From positions 1 to 64,000 of the forward strand of contig JAKSDA010000191.1 in NCBI GenBank assembly GCA_022360315.1: a stretch of 64,000 nucleotides of DNA, in the 5' to 3' direction. The notes beneath the pieces were generated by a model. That model was not told the origin of the DNA and searched no databases. It saw nothing but the letters and a program-made list of their open reading frames with translations. A program made the translations under genes and the position numbers. This document shows, piece by piece, positions 1-7,913 of this stretch (positions are counted from its first letter, which is position 1; each line of letters begins with the position of its first letter). The stretch comes from Pseudomonadota bacterium (GTDB lineage Bacteria > Myxococcota_A > Polyangia > Haliangiales > Haliangiaceae).

Positions 1-438
1 CCATTACGGCCGACCAGCCCGCCGATGGCTGTGTTGCTCATCGGTCACGTAGGCCCACTATGCTCCCTCTTCGCGCCTTGCCCTCGACGCGCTGGACCGA
101 CCCTACTGGGCACTTACTTACGGGTCGCGGTACTTAGAGCCATCTCAAACTCTCCCATCGCCGGGCCGGCGATGTGTACGGCACGCTCAGGCCAGCCGCA
201 CACCGCGCCCGCTCATTTTTCCGGCCGCCCGGCCGCTCGAATAGCAGCGGCGAGCGACTCTGCCAGGGAATCGTCGTGGCCTTCCACGCGATAGTTGATA
301 GTGTCGTCAGCGGGCCGGGACAAGCGGTGGATCGAGCACCTCTGGTCAACGACGAGACGCCAATATTTTCCGCCCGTTACAATGGTCGTCCTGCGATTTT
401 TTGCTTGCTAGAAAATTCGCGCTCGATAGGCTTAGCGT
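1..438. other. Non-coding or undetermined left edge
   Basis: No convincing gene was found. The short open frames here overlap each other on both strands and have arginine/proline/alanine-rich, family-less translations. The block may contain the 3' end of a gene outside the window and the promoter of the Uma2 gene at 439. A 14-bp string, CCTCGACGCGCTGG, occurs here near position 81 and again near 2196 downstream of the PPK2 gene; this is too short to interpret. Confidence 0.5.
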
Positions 439-1005
439 ATGAGCACGAGCCCTCAGATAGCGTCGGTTGGCGAAGAGTTTCCCGACGAGCTGCCCAAGCA
501 ATACGAGATCGTTTGTGGCAACCTCGTGCGCAAGGCAGTGGCAACCACCGAACACGGTGTCCTACGAGGACGAACCTTTTCATTCCTTGACCCGTTCTAC
601 GGCAGGCGGAGGAAGCCAGGAGGATGGTGGATCGGAGGGGACCCTGAAATCGCGTTCATTCCCGACGACGAATTGGTTTATGTGCCCGATTTGGCCGCAT
701 GGGACATCAAAATAGTTCCTGACAGACCGAAGGGTGTTCGCGTGCGCACCCCGCCGCAGTGGGTATGTGAGATCTTGTCGCCGACCACAGCCCATAAAGA
801 CAAGGGCGATAAGCTGGACGTCTACCACCGCGCCCACGTCGATCACTACTGGCTAATCGATCCGAAGAAACAAGCGCTGATCGTACTGGCCTGGGGCAAG
901 GACGGATACCAAACGATTCTCACCGCCGGGCCAGGCGAGCGTGTTCGCGCCGAGCCGTTTGCCGAGCGCGAGCTGGATCTTGGCTGGCTTTTTGATTTCG
1001 AGTAG
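439..1005 (+). CDS. Uma2 family (DUF820) restriction-endonuclease-fold protein
   Basis: A 188-residue protein of the Uma2/DUF820 family, which has a PD-(D/E)xK nuclease-like fold. The diagnostic order is visible: a PDLAAWD segment carrying the first acidic residue (about residue 95), then a VCEILSP strand carrying the second acidic residue, then KDKGDKLDVYHRAHVDHYWLIDP, the family's hallmark helix and strand. Length fits the family, normally 180-200 residues. The ATG at 439 is the natural start; no strong ribosome-binding site precedes it. Members are common in multicopy families in cyanobacteria and myxobacteria, and their cellular role is largely undetermined. It stands alone, 77 bp before the polyphosphate kinase gene, so cotranscription is possible but nothing links the functions. 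Confidence 0.9.
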   Translation: MSTSPQIASVGEEFPDELPKQYEIVCGNLVRKAVATTEHGVLRGRTFSFLDPFYGRRRKPGGWWIGGDPEIAFIPDDELVYVPDLAAWDIKIVPDRPKGVRVRTPPQWVCEILSPTTAHKDKGDKLDVYHRAHVDHYWLIDPKKQALIVLAWGKDGYQTILTAGPGERVRAEPFAERELDLGWLFDFE

Positions 1006-1082
1006 GCCGCGCCGCTGCAAAAGACCTAGCACTGTTTTCCGCAAGTACCCATTGTGCCCGACCAGCGTGTACCATATTCACC

Positions 1083-2123
1083 ATGGCCAAGAGCGGAGAG
1101 AAGAAAAGCAAGGACAAGAAAAAAGACCCGTCGAAAAAAGCTGCCAGGGCAGAGAGGCGCGACCAGCAGTTGCCAGCTGACAGCGAGATCGCCCAGGACG
1201 CCAGTGAACTGGACGCAATGTCGAGTCTGCGCCAACGGCTCGTCTCCGAGGACAGAAAGAAAAAGCAGGAAAAGAAAAAGCAGGAAAAGAAAGAGCAGGA
1301 AAAGAAAGACCACAGGGATAAGGACCACGAAAACGGGCAAAGGCCGCCAAAGCTCAAGAACAAGCTCTATCTCGAAGAGCTCGCCCGCCTGCAGATCGAG
1401 CTGGTCAAGCTACAGGAGTGGATCAAGAGCAAGGGATTGAAGGTGGTCGTGCTCTTCGAAGGTCGCGACGCTGCAGGCAAGGGGGGCGTCATCAAACGCA
1501 TTACGCAGAGTTTGAACCCCCGTATCTGCCGGATCGTCGCACTGGGGACGCCGACCGAGCGCGAGAAGACCCAATGGTACTTTCAGCGCTACGTCCCCCA
1601 CTTGCCGGCAGCCGGAGAAATGGCCCTTTTCGATCGCAGCTGGTACAACCGCGCTGGAGTCGAGCGAGTGATGGGATTTTGTACCGAAGACGAGTATCGC
1701 GAATTCCTGCGTTCGTGCCCGCAGTTCGAGCGCATGCTCGTGCGCGCCGGCATCATCTTGATCAAGTACTGGTTTTCGGTGAGCGATGACGAGCAAGAAC
1801 GACGCTTCCAGAATCGCATCAAGACTCCGACCAAGCGCTGGAAACTGAGCCCCATGGACCTGGAATCGCGCCGGCGCTGGGTCGAGTATTCTCGGGCCAA
1901 AGACGAGATGTTCGCCCATACCGACATCAAGCAGGTACCCTGGTACGTGGTCGAAGCCGACGACAAAAAACGCGCCCGTCTGAATTGTATCAGGCATCTG
2001 CTCAGCATGATCCCGTACCAAGATCTCACGCCAGAAGAGCTCTCCCTGCCACCGCGTCAGACCGATATCGGTTACGTACGACCGCCGATCACAGATCAGA
2101 CCTTCGTACCCCAGGTCTACTGA
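1083..2123 (+). CDS. ppk2: Polyphosphate kinase 2 (PPK2 class I)
   Basis: A 346-residue PPK2-family kinase that transfers phosphate between polyphosphate and nucleoside diphosphates (class I) in the cytoplasm. The P-loop FEGRDAAGKGG lies at about residues 125-135 and the Walker-B-like DRSWYNRAGVERVMGF at 184-199, followed by the lid segment with RRFQNRIKTPTKRWKLSP. The single PPK2 domain of about 230 residues and the YVRPPITDQTFVPQVY tail are typical of class I enzymes. The first 95 residues are a highly charged Lys/Glu extension containing a threefold 15-nt repeat; such a basic tail could bind polyphosphate, but that is inference. The ATG at 1083 is the first in-frame start after the upstream gene. 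Substrate preference for GDP or ADP cannot be read from the sequence. Confidence 0.95.
   Translation: MAKSGEKKSKDKKKDPSKKAARAERRDQQLPADSEIAQDASELDAMSSLRQRLVSEDRKKKQEKKKQEKKEQEKKDHRDKDHENGQRPPKLKNKLYLEELARLQIELVKLQEWIKSKGLKVVVLFEGRDAAGKGGVIKRITQSLNPRICRIVALGTPTEREKTQWYFQRYVPHLPAAGEMALFDRSWYNRAGVERVMGFCTEDEYREFLRSCPQFERMLVRAGIILIKYWFSVSDDEQERRFQNRIKTPTKRWKLSPMDLESRRRWVEYSRAKDEMFAHTDIKQVPWYVVEADDKKRARLNCIRHLLSMIPYQDLTPEELSLPPRQTDIGYVRPPITDQTFVPQVY
1256..1308 (+). repeat. 15-nt tandem repeat coding a Lys/Gln/Glu stretch in PPK2
   Basis: Three near-identical copies of a 15-nt unit (consensus AAAAGAAAAAGCAGG) plus a partial fourth encode a KKQEK-like pentapeptide repeat in the N-terminal extension of the polyphosphate kinase. 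Copies differ by single bases. The unit length keeps frame, so copy-number slippage would change only the tail length. Confidence 0.85.
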
Positions 2124-2403
2124 GTTCAAAGCCCCGCACCGCAAGCTGCCAGGCTGCCGCGTCATGTGACGCGAGCTGTGCCCCTGGCGCTGTGTCCTCG
2201 ACGCGCTGGCCCGAATTGTTCATCACGTTATGGTCGCGAGGTCGTGGCTGGCGACGAAGATGACCCGGTTGGACACCTGCTGGTGAGTAGCAGTACTCGG
2301 TGGGAGGTTTGCCCAAAACTTGCCCTGTTGTCGCAGAGCGAGGACGATAGCCTCCGAGCTGCTGTCTGACTCCTTTGTCGTGTGCAATGTGGATTGTGAA
2401 GAT

Positions 2404-2994
2404 ATGGCCAAAACAGGGATGCTCATCGTTGCTTTCTTTACTGTCACAGCCCTGCCTGACAGTATCTGGGCACAAATGCGGCCCAACGATTTGGCAGTCG
2501 GAATCGGCGCCGGTTGGGATCTGCCGGCCGATATTACCCAGGTGAACCTGGCCAGCGTACGCCTGCGCCTGTCCCGAGGTATCACCTTAGAGCCGCGGGT
2601 TGAACTCGGCTATGGCAGCCAGCGGGTCGACCTCGGGCCGACCGATTCAAAGATTACAACGACATCCCTGATTCTGACCGGCAGTGCTCGCATTCCGTTG
2701 TTTCAGCGCGGAAAGCTCGATTTTTTGGCCGTCGGTGGCGCAGCACTCGAGTACGTCAGTGTAAACCCAAGCGGTGACAACAACAACGCCGTAGTCACAG
2801 GTCTCTCACTCATATGGGGTTTGAGTATTGAATACTGGCTGTCCACCCGCTGGTCAGTGAGCCTCGACGCAACCAATCCACTATTCAATCGGACCAAGTC
2901 CTCCAACAATGCCGACGACGCTTCCACGACCAACACAAACATTGGCATCGTTTTTGATCCCGATATCAATTTAATGGCTCATCTATACTACTGA
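2404..2994 (+). CDS. Small outer-membrane beta-barrel-like protein
   Basis: A 196-residue protein starting with a signal peptide: MAKTGMLIVAFFTV, then a cleavage-like site IWAQ|M. The rest alternates polar and hydrophobic residues in beta-strand fashion (VRLRLSRGITLEPRVELGYG, RWSVSLDATNPLF), and the chain ends in ...MAHLYY, an aromatic C-terminus typical of outer-membrane barrels. I chose the ATG at 2404 because it gives a clean signal peptide with GAAG just upstream; an open extension back to 2320 would add a cysteine-rich tail with no export logic. It is similar in style to opacity-type porin-like proteins, but no specific family or ligand is recognised. No operon partner: the next gene is on the other strand. 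Confidence 0.7.
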   Translation: MAKTGMLIVAFFTVTALPDSIWAQMRPNDLAVGIGAGWDLPADITQVNLASVRLRLSRGITLEPRVELGYGSQRVDLGPTDSKITTTSLILTGSARIPLFQRGKLDFLAVGGAALEYVSVNPSGDNNNAVVTGLSLIWGLSIEYWLSTRWSVSLDATNPLFNRTKSSNNADDASTTNTNIGIVFDPDINLMAHLYY

Positions 2995-3510
2995 GTCGGC
3001 TATTTGCCGGGGCCTTCCAGCGGCGCGTACCCTGGTCGGGCGCGCCACGCGTCCTCTCTACAAGGGCCCAGCCATTGCCGCGGCGCTCCCTTCAGCTGTC
3101 GAAACAGGGACAACTGTGAGAAGCACGAGGTGTCGATGAGTACCCCAACTTTGTGCCAGAGCGCACAGCCTGCTGCGCAAGAGCGCGCGAGATGCAACCC
3201 AGCAGCTTGATGAACTCGCAGCCCCGGCCGAAGCAGCGGTGAAAACACAGGACCCGCACGCTACCCGCGTGCCTCGGTCGGCTCCGTCCTGTAGCTCCGA
3301 CCAGAACGAAGGACAGGCAGGTGCACGACCATGACTGCCGGCTCGAATAGCGGTGAGTTCATGACACGCGACGGATACCTCTCGGACTTGTCCATCGAGC
3401 ACCGGCCGCGACAAGCCGCGCGAGGCGCCGCGCCGGCCCGGCGACCGCCCTGATCATCTCTCGACCATGGCGGTCGTTGTTTTGGCAGCAAGGGAGTGGG
3501 CCGGGTAGGT
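2995..3510. other. Intergenic region between convergent genes
   Basis: 516 bp between two convergent genes. It contains only short overlapping frames with low-information translations. No hairpin followed by a T run, RNA gene or repeat was recognised. Confidence 0.5.
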
Positions 3511-5754
3511 CTACTTTCGCTGCCATTCGGACAGCTTTTCTTTGGCGAACTGATAACCGACGCCCGCGATATCCTCGGCGTACTCGAAATTGGTTACCGG
3601 GAACTGGCCCAGCGGGGGAACCAGGTACAGATCGGCGATATTTCTCCTGACCGATTTCTGTATCGTATACACGCAGCCGAGCTCGACCGAACGGCGCAGT
3701 ACGGCTGCTATACCGGGCGTGTTGCCACGCCCGGCGAAAGGATTGAGCTTGTCGCGGATCATCCGCCAGCCGGAGATACTATCATCTGATTGCGAGCTGA
3801 CCATCATGTCCGGCGATATCGACGGCGTTACGTCCACGGCGATTACCGTGCCGTCGCCACACAAGTCGCGCATGATATCCATGGGCACGTTGTCCAGCAG
3901 CCCACCGTCTACCAGGAGGTCACCGTTGTGGTTCATCGGCGGCAAGATACCCGGGACGCGCGTACTCGCGCGTAAACCGAATTGCAGCGGCCCGGTGCGA
4001 TGGACCACAACTTCGGCTCTGGTCAAATTACATGACACACAATAGTAAGACCGCCAGAGGTCCTCGATATAGATACCGCTGGCAAATTGAGTGATCACAT
4101 CGTCCATGTTCTTGCCGCTCATCACGGAAACCAGCGGAACGGTCAGCCCAGAAAACCCCTTTTTTGTCGATTGCGGTATCACTTCCATCATGGTCTCGTA
4201 ATTCCAGCCAAAGGCATACGCGGCTGCGATAATTGAACCCACGCTGGTTCCCCCCACGATATCGACCGGGATACCGAGCTCTTCCAGGGCGCGAATCACT
4301 CCCATATGGGCAAACCCTCGAGCTGCGCCCCCACCCAGCACCAACCCAACCGCCTCGCCGACCAAGAAACGCACCAGACGCTCCATATCTGCAGCCCTAT
4401 CGCGGCGGATGTGGTGATGCATCTTGACCTGGCGCGGAGTCAGCCATGCATTCGTACCCAGCGGTTGTTCGGTACTCGGGGGGTGTAGCAAAATCAGGGA
4501 CTGTGGCACTCTAATCGGCCTGTCGCGGTTCAGCAGAAGCTCCGATTCGATGGGCTCTGGTCTGGGATCGTCGCCGGCTTCGCCGACGAGTAAGATATGA
4601 TCGGCTTGACGAATACACCGTTTCGACCAACCGGTCGCGGTAGAATCGGCAACATAAAGCAGGAATCGATGGCGGTGTTCCTGTCCGTTGAGCCATACCA
4701 CGAGTCGAACGCTCTGCGGATCGTCGACCGGGGCATTGCTGATTCCCGGCGTTCCCATGAGACTGTCGACGATCTCGCTGTTCAAGAGCAGACTGCCGCC
4801 TCTGCCCATGAGCGCACGCGATAGGCGCTGCGCAAACTCGATGAGATTCACCCGTGGGCTGGCCGGAACCAGCGCAATACCGAGCGTTTTGTTCGACAGA
4901 GCGTGCGCCGTGATTCCCTGGTTCTTCTGGCGCAGGCGATCCGCAATGTTCTGCACGATGGGGCCCATGAGCTCCGGGCGTTTTTGGACCAGGCGAAAGC
5001 ACGATTGCCTGGACAGCTTGACCAGAGTGCTGTCGCGACAGGCGTAGACGCTAGCCAGGCGAGAATCGCCGCTGATCAGCTCCATTTCGCCAACACTCTC
5101 CCCGGGATGGATATCGCCGACGATTCGCTCGCTCCCGTCCGGGTCTGGAACCACGGCCTGCAGACGGCCGCTGATCAGAAGATACATGCTAGTGCCGCTA
5201 TCCCCGGCGTGCATGAGCACCTCTCCGCTCAACAGTTGAACCCACTCTGCTTCGGCTTCCAGAGCTTTGAGCGACTGCTCATCCTGCTTGCCGAAGATAT
5301 GATACAGTACTTCGGTGAGCTGGTTGCGGCGCATTCGCTGTACCACGTACTGACCCATCTGCTGCAGGATCTCGGTGTGCTTGCGCGCCAGTTGGGTGAA
5401 TACCCACCGAGGTACCTGGATCAACTCCATGTCTTCGACCGCCCGAACCGAAGCTGCATAATCGTCGTTGGTCAGGATTTCCATTTCACCGATCGGCTCG
5501 CCCACACCGATCTCGCCGACTACGAGCTCGTGACCGTCTTCTTGTTTGATAAGCGCCTGAGCCTTCCCGGTGACGAGGACATACAGGGAGTCGGAGGCTT
5601 CACCTTGCTTGAGCAGAAACTCACCAGCCGGTAAGGTGAGCCATTCAAACTGTTCGACAAATTGTTCCAATGGTTGCTTGTCGCTCGGTCGGAATAGTTT
5701 GGCCGAGCAGACATGATCCAAAAGCTCAGAGCGTGACGGTCCAGATTTTTTCAT
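3511..5754 (-). CDS. NTE/patatin-family phospholipase with two cyclic-nucleotide-binding domains
   Basis: A 747-residue protein resembling neuropathy-target-esterase-like lysophospholipases. Two cNMP-binding domains lie at about residues 20-140 and 155-280, each with a GE.IGEME or GESVGEME phosphate-cassette-like turn. A linker domain of about 190 residues follows, then a patatin hydrolase from about 470: oxyanion loop GGGAARGFAHMG, nucleophile elbow GTSVG, and DGG with the dyad aspartate near residue 620. It probably hydrolyses phospholipid or lysophospholipid acyl esters at the membrane, gated by a nucleotide or acting through the binding modules as scaffold. A TTG codon at 5763 extends the frame, but AAGGA sits nine bases before the ATG at 5754 and only abuts the TTG, so the ATG is preferred. 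Confidence 0.92.
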   Translation of the reverse strand: MKKSGPSRSELLDHVCSAKLFRPSDKQPLEQFVEQFEWLTLPAGEFLLKQGEASDSLYVLVTGKAQALIKQEDGHELVVGEIGVGEPIGEMEILTNDDYAASVRAVEDMELIQVPRWVFTQLARKHTEILQQMGQYVVQRMRRNQLTEVLYHIFGKQDEQSLKALEAEAEWVQLLSGEVLMHAGDSGTSMYLLISGRLQAVVPDPDGSERIVGDIHPGESVGEMELISGDSRLASVYACRDSTLVKLSRQSCFRLVQKRPELMGPIVQNIADRLRQKNQGITAHALSNKTLGIALVPASPRVNLIEFAQRLSRALMGRGGSLLLNSEIVDSLMGTPGISNAPVDDPQSVRLVVWLNGQEHRHRFLLYVADSTATGWSKRCIRQADHILLVGEAGDDPRPEPIESELLLNRDRPIRVPQSLILLHPPSTEQPLGTNAWLTPRQVKMHHHIRRDRAADMERLVRFLVGEAVGLVLGGGAARGFAHMGVIRALEELGIPVDIVGGTSVGSIIAAAYAFGWNYETMMEVIPQSTKKGFSGLTVPLVSVMSGKNMDDVITQFASGIYIEDLWRSYYCVSCNLTRAEVVVHRTGPLQFGLRASTRVPGILPPMNHNGDLLVDGGLLDNVPMDIMRDLCGDGTVIAVDVTPSISPDMMVSSQSDDSISGWRMIRDKLNPFAGRGNTPGIAAVLRRSVELGCVYTIQKSVRRNIADLYLVPPLGQFPVTNFEYAEDIAGVGYQFAKEKLSEWQRK

Positions 5755-5834
5755 CGTCGGCAATCCTTGGATGACGTATTACATCCGGTCCAAAACCTGA
5801 TGAGAGAGCAGCTATATGGCCTCATCCTCATGAC

Positions 5835-5849
5835 GAGCTGTAGCAGCTC
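5835..5849. promoter_or_regulatory. Short inverted repeat upstream of the patatin gene
   Basis: GAGCTG-TAG-CAGCTC, a six-base dyad with a three-base centre, lies about 80 bp upstream of the patatin start codon. This is a reasonable place for an operator, but a six-base arm can arise by chance. Confidence 0.25.
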
Positions 5850-6440
5850 CTCGCCAGAGCCGCTGTCTATACCTACATTGTGAAACGTTTTCCCACGAGC
5901 TTCACTGTCGAGCAAATCTGTACGCAACACTGTCCTTGTATCATCCTACATCCCGAACCTATCTCCCGGCTAGCGTTCGATAGCAACTAAGTTTACATCG
6001 TGGCAAAATTTGTAATCAAAGATACATCATATGACTGCATATTCGCGTCGAGAAATTGCCGCGAATCTTTGTAGCGATTTCTCGAAACGCTGACGGTTGA
6101 TCAGGTACTACCAGGTGGAGGCGTTATCGAGCTGGTCATCTCGGCCGGCGGGTTGCCTTTGCGTTGTCCATGATTTCCCCAGTTACACGGTTTGTTGTAC
6201 GCGAAATCGACAGGTTGCAAGAGGTAGTACCCGTCGCAACCTCTGCCACTAATGCTGCAATATCAGGCCGGGGCAGATCATCCCGCTGCCACGAACCAAT
6301 CAACTCGAAAGCTGAATTTCTTCCAACACTGGCAGTTCTGGCGATCGAAAACTTACAGTGTGGAAAAAAGTATGATATATATGAATGACGACGGCTCCAC
6401 ATAGTGCGTCGCGGAGGACGGGCTCATACATCACTATCGT

Positions 6441-6506
6441 GGGTCATAAGATAGATTGACCCTGGGTCATAAACTGCTTGACGCAGGTTGGGCATTATCC
6501 TATAGA
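6441..6506 (+). promoter_or_regulatory. Putative operator and sigma70-like promoter facing the lipid operon
   Basis: TTGACG (6478-6483) and TATAGA (6501-6506) are separated by exactly 17 bp, a good sigma70-type layout pointing toward the desaturase gene 315 bp away. Immediately upstream is the dyad TGACCCTGGGTCA (6457-6469), with a further GGGTCA half-site at 6441-6446 that gives a repeated TGGGTCATAA at 23-bp spacing. The position suggests an activator or repressor site. The gene controlled is inferred from orientation only. Confidence 0.45.
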
Positions 6507-6584
6507 GTTTTTCACCAGGATCAGAAAGTGAAAAAAAGTTCCCATATGTTATTACCATAGGTTGATGTCAAAAAACTCTTTTGA
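6505..6584 (+). repeat. Overlapping inverted repeats with A/T-rich arms
   Basis: Three pairings share segments: TTTTTCAC (6508-6515) with GTGAAAAA (6528-6535); GAGTTTTT (6505-6512) with AAAAACTC (6571-6578); and TCAAAA (6568-6573) with TTTTGA (6579-6584). They begin at the promoter -10 region, so they could be operators rather than RNA structures. No T run follows a GC stem, so they are not ordinary terminators. Confidence 0.4.
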
Positions 6585-6820
6585 TGTAACAAATTTGTGA
6601 CTAAGTGGCGATACGAAGCGTCGACGACAATGGTAATGCCCGGGTTCTCGGCGAGGATACCGGCCCTGGGTCTCTTTGCGTTCTGACTATTATCCCCCGG
6701 TCTCAATGCCGAGTGAGTTCGGCTGAATGGTCGTGGGCTAAGTAAGATTCATTATTTCATTTCTGGCACGTCAACTTCCCTCTATTTATATGGAATCTTT
6801 TCGGTCAAGGGGAGAGAGCT

Positions 6821-7885
6821 ATGAAATCGTATCCAGAAGATCTGGTAGCCGCGAAGTTATACAATGAGCGCGAGCTGACCAACTTCCCGAGCATGACCCC
6901 GGAGCAAATCACCACCATCCGGCGGGAAGCCAAGGAATACGCCTCCTGGCATCGCGAGCACCCCCTATTGCACAACTCTATCGGAGTCGTGCTGCTTACC
7001 ATGCTGTTTTTCTTCAACTACTTCACCGTGTGCGAACTGCCCTATTATTTGCCGTGGTCGATGGACGAAGTGGGCGGCTTGCTCATTGTCGGGCTCATTT
7101 GTGGCGGGTTGCACGGCTTTCTCGGCCACAGCATCGTTACCTACAGTGTTCACGAAGGAGCTGCCCATAATCTCATCATCGTCGGCACGAGTCGGTTCGT
7201 GCGTGTATTGCAGTTCATAGCAAACAATGCGTGTCGCCTTTTTGTCGCCGATCCGATTTATTACACCGAAGGCCACAAGATTCACCACAATAAGCTGGGT
7301 TCGTCGGTCGACGGCGCCTTTACCAGCTTTGTGCGGCCGCAGAGGCTTTTCCTCAGCCTCCTGCCAGGAACGCCGTATCTCGGTATTCCAGCCTATCGAC
7401 CATGGCTGCCCGAGAAACAGACCCGCAGTCGTTTGATATCGACAGCGCTGACCACCCTCTACAGCGGGACTCTGGGCGTTATCGTATATTTGCGATTCGG
7501 CCTCCCTTTCCTCTTGTTCGGCGTTATTTTCGTGGCCCCCTTGATCGGATACGGGCTCGACCGCCTGCGCGAGAGCAGCGAACACAATTTGTTGCCACTC
7601 GATAACACCAACGGAACCCGCGATCTGGGGATGGGGCTATGGGGCCTATTGCTGGGCGGTGGACCGTGGGGCCAGCCGTGCCATTTGAGCCACCATTTAT
7701 CACCCGGTCTGCCCTGGTATCAACAGATCCGCCTGCACTATTTCCTGCGCCGTACACTCAGCTCGGATCAGAAGCGTGTCTTCTTTCTCCGACCTATCAT
7801 CGGGTTCCCCACGCTCGCCTGGCAGTTCACGGTCAAGGGCCTGCGCTACAGTCGCGAAGTGCGCGACTCGACGAAGACGACATAA
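6821..7885 (+). CDS. Membrane fatty-acid desaturase (non-heme di-iron)
   Basis: A 354-residue integral membrane desaturase or hydroxylase of the FA_desaturase superfamily. All three histidine clusters are present: HEGAAH (111-116), HKIHH (152-156) and HLSHH (288-292), the last followed by SPGLPWYQ, the usual C-terminal box context. Hydrophobic segments flank the boxes (about 52-72, 84-104 and 205-240). It would introduce a double bond or hydroxyl into an acyl chain, using electrons from a partner not encoded here. The start ATG at 6821 has a strong AAGGGGAGAG site. The next gene starts 28 bp downstream, so it is probably the first gene of an operon with the flavoenzyme and the polyketide synthase. 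The substrate, free lipid or PKS product, is unknown. Confidence 0.9.
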   Translation: MKSYPEDLVAAKLYNERELTNFPSMTPEQITTIRREAKEYASWHREHPLLHNSIGVVLLTMLFFFNYFTVCELPYYLPWSMDEVGGLLIVGLICGGLHGFLGHSIVTYSVHEGAAHNLIIVGTSRFVRVLQFIANNACRLFVADPIYYTEGHKIHHNKLGSSVDGAFTSFVRPQRLFLSLLPGTPYLGIPAYRPWLPEKQTRSRLISTALTTLYSGTLGVIVYLRFGLPFLLFGVIFVAPLIGYGLDRLRESSEHNLLPLDNTNGTRDLGMGLWGLLLGGGPWGQPCHLSHHLSPGLPWYQQIRLHYFLRRTLSSDQKRVFFLRPIIGFPTLAWQFTVKGLRYSREVRDSTKTT

Positions 7886-7913
7886 TCCGAGCATTGAACC
7901 GACTTGATGTGCC

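Larger units (their letters stand above)
5755..6820. other. AT-rich 1.07 kb divergent intergenic region
   Basis: The region separates the patatin gene (minus) from the desaturase operon (plus) and is clearly more AT-rich than its flanks. Short frames of 60-88 codons overlap on both strands and resemble no family, so none is called. It holds a short inverted repeat (5835-5849), a 13-bp palindrome with a third half-site (6441-6469), a sigma70-like promoter (6478-6506) and overlapping inverted repeats with A/T-rich arms (6505-6584). Confidence 0.6.

Noticed and set aside
6136..6706. Short frames (61-88 codons) in the AT-rich region as small genes
   Set aside because: They overlap on opposite strands, lack ribosome-binding sites and show no conserved-looking motif.
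6763..6779. Sigma54-like site CTGGCACG before the desaturase gene
   Set aside because: The -24 element is perfect, but the -12 position reads CTTC instead of TTGC and lacks the essential GC at the right spacing.
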